A stretch of 6,220 nt of DNA from Collinsella sp. (GTDB taxonomy: Bacteria; Actinomycetota; Coriobacteriia; Coriobacteriales; Coriobacteriaceae), in contig DXZQ01000043.1 in the NCBI GenBank assembly GCA_019419585.1, positions 1 through 6,220 on the forward strand, written 5' to 3'. Positions within the stretch are counted from its first letter, which is position 1. Each line of letters begins with the position of its first letter. Positions 5,456 through 6,220 of the stretch are shown here, in pieces. The notes under the pieces are model-generated. The model was not told where the DNA came from, did no database searches, and worked only from the letters and a program-made list of their open reading frames with translations. The position numbers and the translations under genes are program-made.

Positions 5456-6106
5456 ATGGGAACGGGTCAAAACATAAAGGCGCTTCGCAAGCGCGACCAG
5501 CTAACGCAGGAGGAGTTCGCAGCACTCATCGGCGTCTCCAAAGAAACGGTATGCCGCTGGGAAAAGGACCGCTATGCAATCCGCCGCTCAACGTTGCTCA
5601 AGATAGTATCGAAATTTAACCTGCAGCTCGATGACCTCACATCTGAAACCGCAGGGCTAGCCGCAAGGCTCGACCACGAGGAGCGGAAGGGGGAATCCAG
5701 AGAAGTTATTACTGATTCCCTTTGCGATGTATTTAAAATCCAGATGAATGGAGGCAGAACGGGACTTAAACAAACCGGAACAACCGCGCTTCCCTCATCC
5801 GTATTCAAGAAACATCGCGGGTGCTTCTTTGTTCAAATGGACACGTCCGCCATGTCCAAATGCTATCCGATTGGATCTCATCTCCTCGTGGATCCCAGTC
5901 TGAAACCCTGGAACGGATGCTCCGTCCTCGCTTTGGCCGATAATTCGAGAATCGTCATACGGCGTTATAGCACCGGCACAAACACCGTGATGCTCTCATC
6001 CCACTCATATCGCACATCGGAACCGGATATTGTGCTGGACAAACGCCGAATTAGGATTCTGGGAGTCATCGTTTGGTTCCAGGCATCTCATGATCTGAGT
6101 GTTTAA
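5456..6106 (+). CDS. XRE-family helix-turn-helix regulator with degenerate S24/LexA-like C-terminal domain
   Basis: 216-aa predicted cytoplasmic DNA-binding protein. Residues 4-55 form an XRE/HTH_3 domain: NIKALRKRDQLTQEEFAALIG, with recognition-helix segment SKETVCRWEKDR (28-39). A polar linker follows (about 60-110). Residues 113-205 resemble the S24 domain of LexA and CI-type repressors, with GSHLLVDP (130-137), NGCSVLAL (143-150) and IVIRRY (156-161). Where family peptidases have the Gly-Asp-Ser-Met nucleophile motif, this protein reads TSAM (Ala122), and the catalytic Lys position appears to be Arg159. Self-cleavage is therefore unlikely and the domain may serve dimerisation or ligand sensing. 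The ATG is one nucleotide after the stop of the deiminase paralogue, with only pyrimidine-rich sequence before it, so translation probably depends on coupling. A TTG at 5408 would give a 47-nt overlap but adds nothing conserved. Candidate targets are the tandem repeats at 4045-4094, which would control both divergent units. Confidence 0.85.
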   Translation: MGTGQNIKALRKRDQLTQEEFAALIGVSKETVCRWEKDRYAIRRSTLLKIVSKFNLQLDDLTSETAGLAARLDHEERKGESREVITDSLCDVFKIQMNGGRTGLKQTGTTALPSSVFKKHRGCFFVQMDTSAMSKCYPIGSHLLVDPSLKPWNGCSVLALADNSRIVIRRYSTGTNTVMLSSHSYRTSEPDIVLDKRRIRILGVIVWFQASHDLSV

Positions 6107-6151
6107 TCAAATTGAATCTTGCCCGCACCCATTTGCTCACCCCTCAACAGC

Positions 6152-6184
6152 AAAAGCCCCGCGGCCGGAGCGGGCTGCGGGGCT
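6152..6184 (-). terminator. Rho-independent terminator oriented for the minus strand
   Basis: Arms 6155-6166 (AGCCCCGCGGCC) and 6173-6184 (GGGCTGCGGGGCT without its first C-side mismatch) form a 12-bp GC-rich stem with one G-T wobble and a 6-nt loop. On the minus strand the stem is followed by TTTTG (plus-strand CAAAA at 6151-6155); on the plus strand no T-run follows (CATGAAGAG). It therefore ends transcription entering from the right, 12 nt after the TAG at 6197-6199. It may also stop plus-strand transcripts of the regulator gene, but less efficiently. Confidence 0.75.
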
Positions 6185-6196
6185 CATGAAGAGAGG

Positions 6197-6220
6197 CTAG
6201 TTTGTGGGCGCCTTGCCTGG
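6197..6220 (-). CDS. Possible 3' end of a minus-strand gene (last 7 codons)
   Basis: From the right edge the minus strand reads PGKAPTN and then TAG, ending 12 nt before the hairpin terminator. The stop-terminator spacing is what one expects of a gene end, so a convergent gene probably lies to the right. Seven residues are too few to recognise a product, and another frame or a non-coding RNA end cannot be ruled out. Confidence 0.35.
   Translation of the reverse strand, partial: PGKAPTN

Noticed and set aside
6152..6184. Terminator of the plus-strand regulator gene.
   Set aside because: The T-tract is on the minus-strand side of the stem only; as a plus-strand terminator it lacks the U-run.
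1..6220. CRISPR arrays, tRNA or rRNA genes, insertion sequences.
   Set aside because: No regularly spaced repeats, cloverleaf-like segments, rRNA sequence or transposase-like frames were found on either strand.

Overview
The window holds an arginine deiminase (ADI, arc) fermentation locus, probably from an anaerobic, moderately GC-rich bacterium. The ArcA, ArcB and YfcC-type transporter sequences have the flavour of gut Coriobacteriia (Collinsella/Olsenella-like). That placement is an inference from protein style and gene order, not from a database match.

Layout. The left two thirds is one minus-strand operon read from right to left: a YfcC/DcuC-family transporter, likely the arginine/ornithine antiporter (2490-3926), arcA arginine deiminase (1204-2448), arcB catabolic ornithine carbamoyltransferase (110-1117), and the first 24 codons of arcC carbamate kinase (1-73, running off the left edge). 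Gaps are 36-86 nt and each gene has its own Shine-Dalgarno. A 10-bp GC-rich hairpin lies in the arcA-arcB gap. Together the products import arginine, convert it to citrulline and then to ornithine plus carbamoyl phosphate, and make ATP and ammonia, with ornithine exported in exchange.

A 277-nt AT-rich divergent region (3927-4203) separates this operon from a plus-strand pair. It contains a perfect 10-bp inverted repeat (4074-4094) and a second, degenerate copy with the same 19-bp geometry centred 30 bp away (4045-4063). These look like tandem operator sites for one dimeric regulator and match neither the FNR nor the ArgR box.

The plus-strand pair is a second, divergent arginine deiminase homologue (4204-5454) followed, one nucleotide after its stop and without a visible Shine-Dalgarno, by a 216-aa regulator (5456-6106). 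The regulator has an XRE-type helix-turn-helix and a C-terminal S24/LexA-like domain that seems to have lost the catalytic Ser and Lys. The deiminase homologue keeps the Cys-His-Asp-Glu catalytic set but has lost the arginines of the active-site loop. The most interesting reading is a local control module, a diverged deiminase paralogue coupled to a non-cleaving S24-type repressor that acts on the tandem operators between the two units. This is a hypothesis.

At the right end, a strong hairpin with its T-tract on the minus strand (6152-6184) and an in-frame TAG (6197-6199) suggest the 3' end of another minus-strand gene entering from the right, convergent with the regulator gene.
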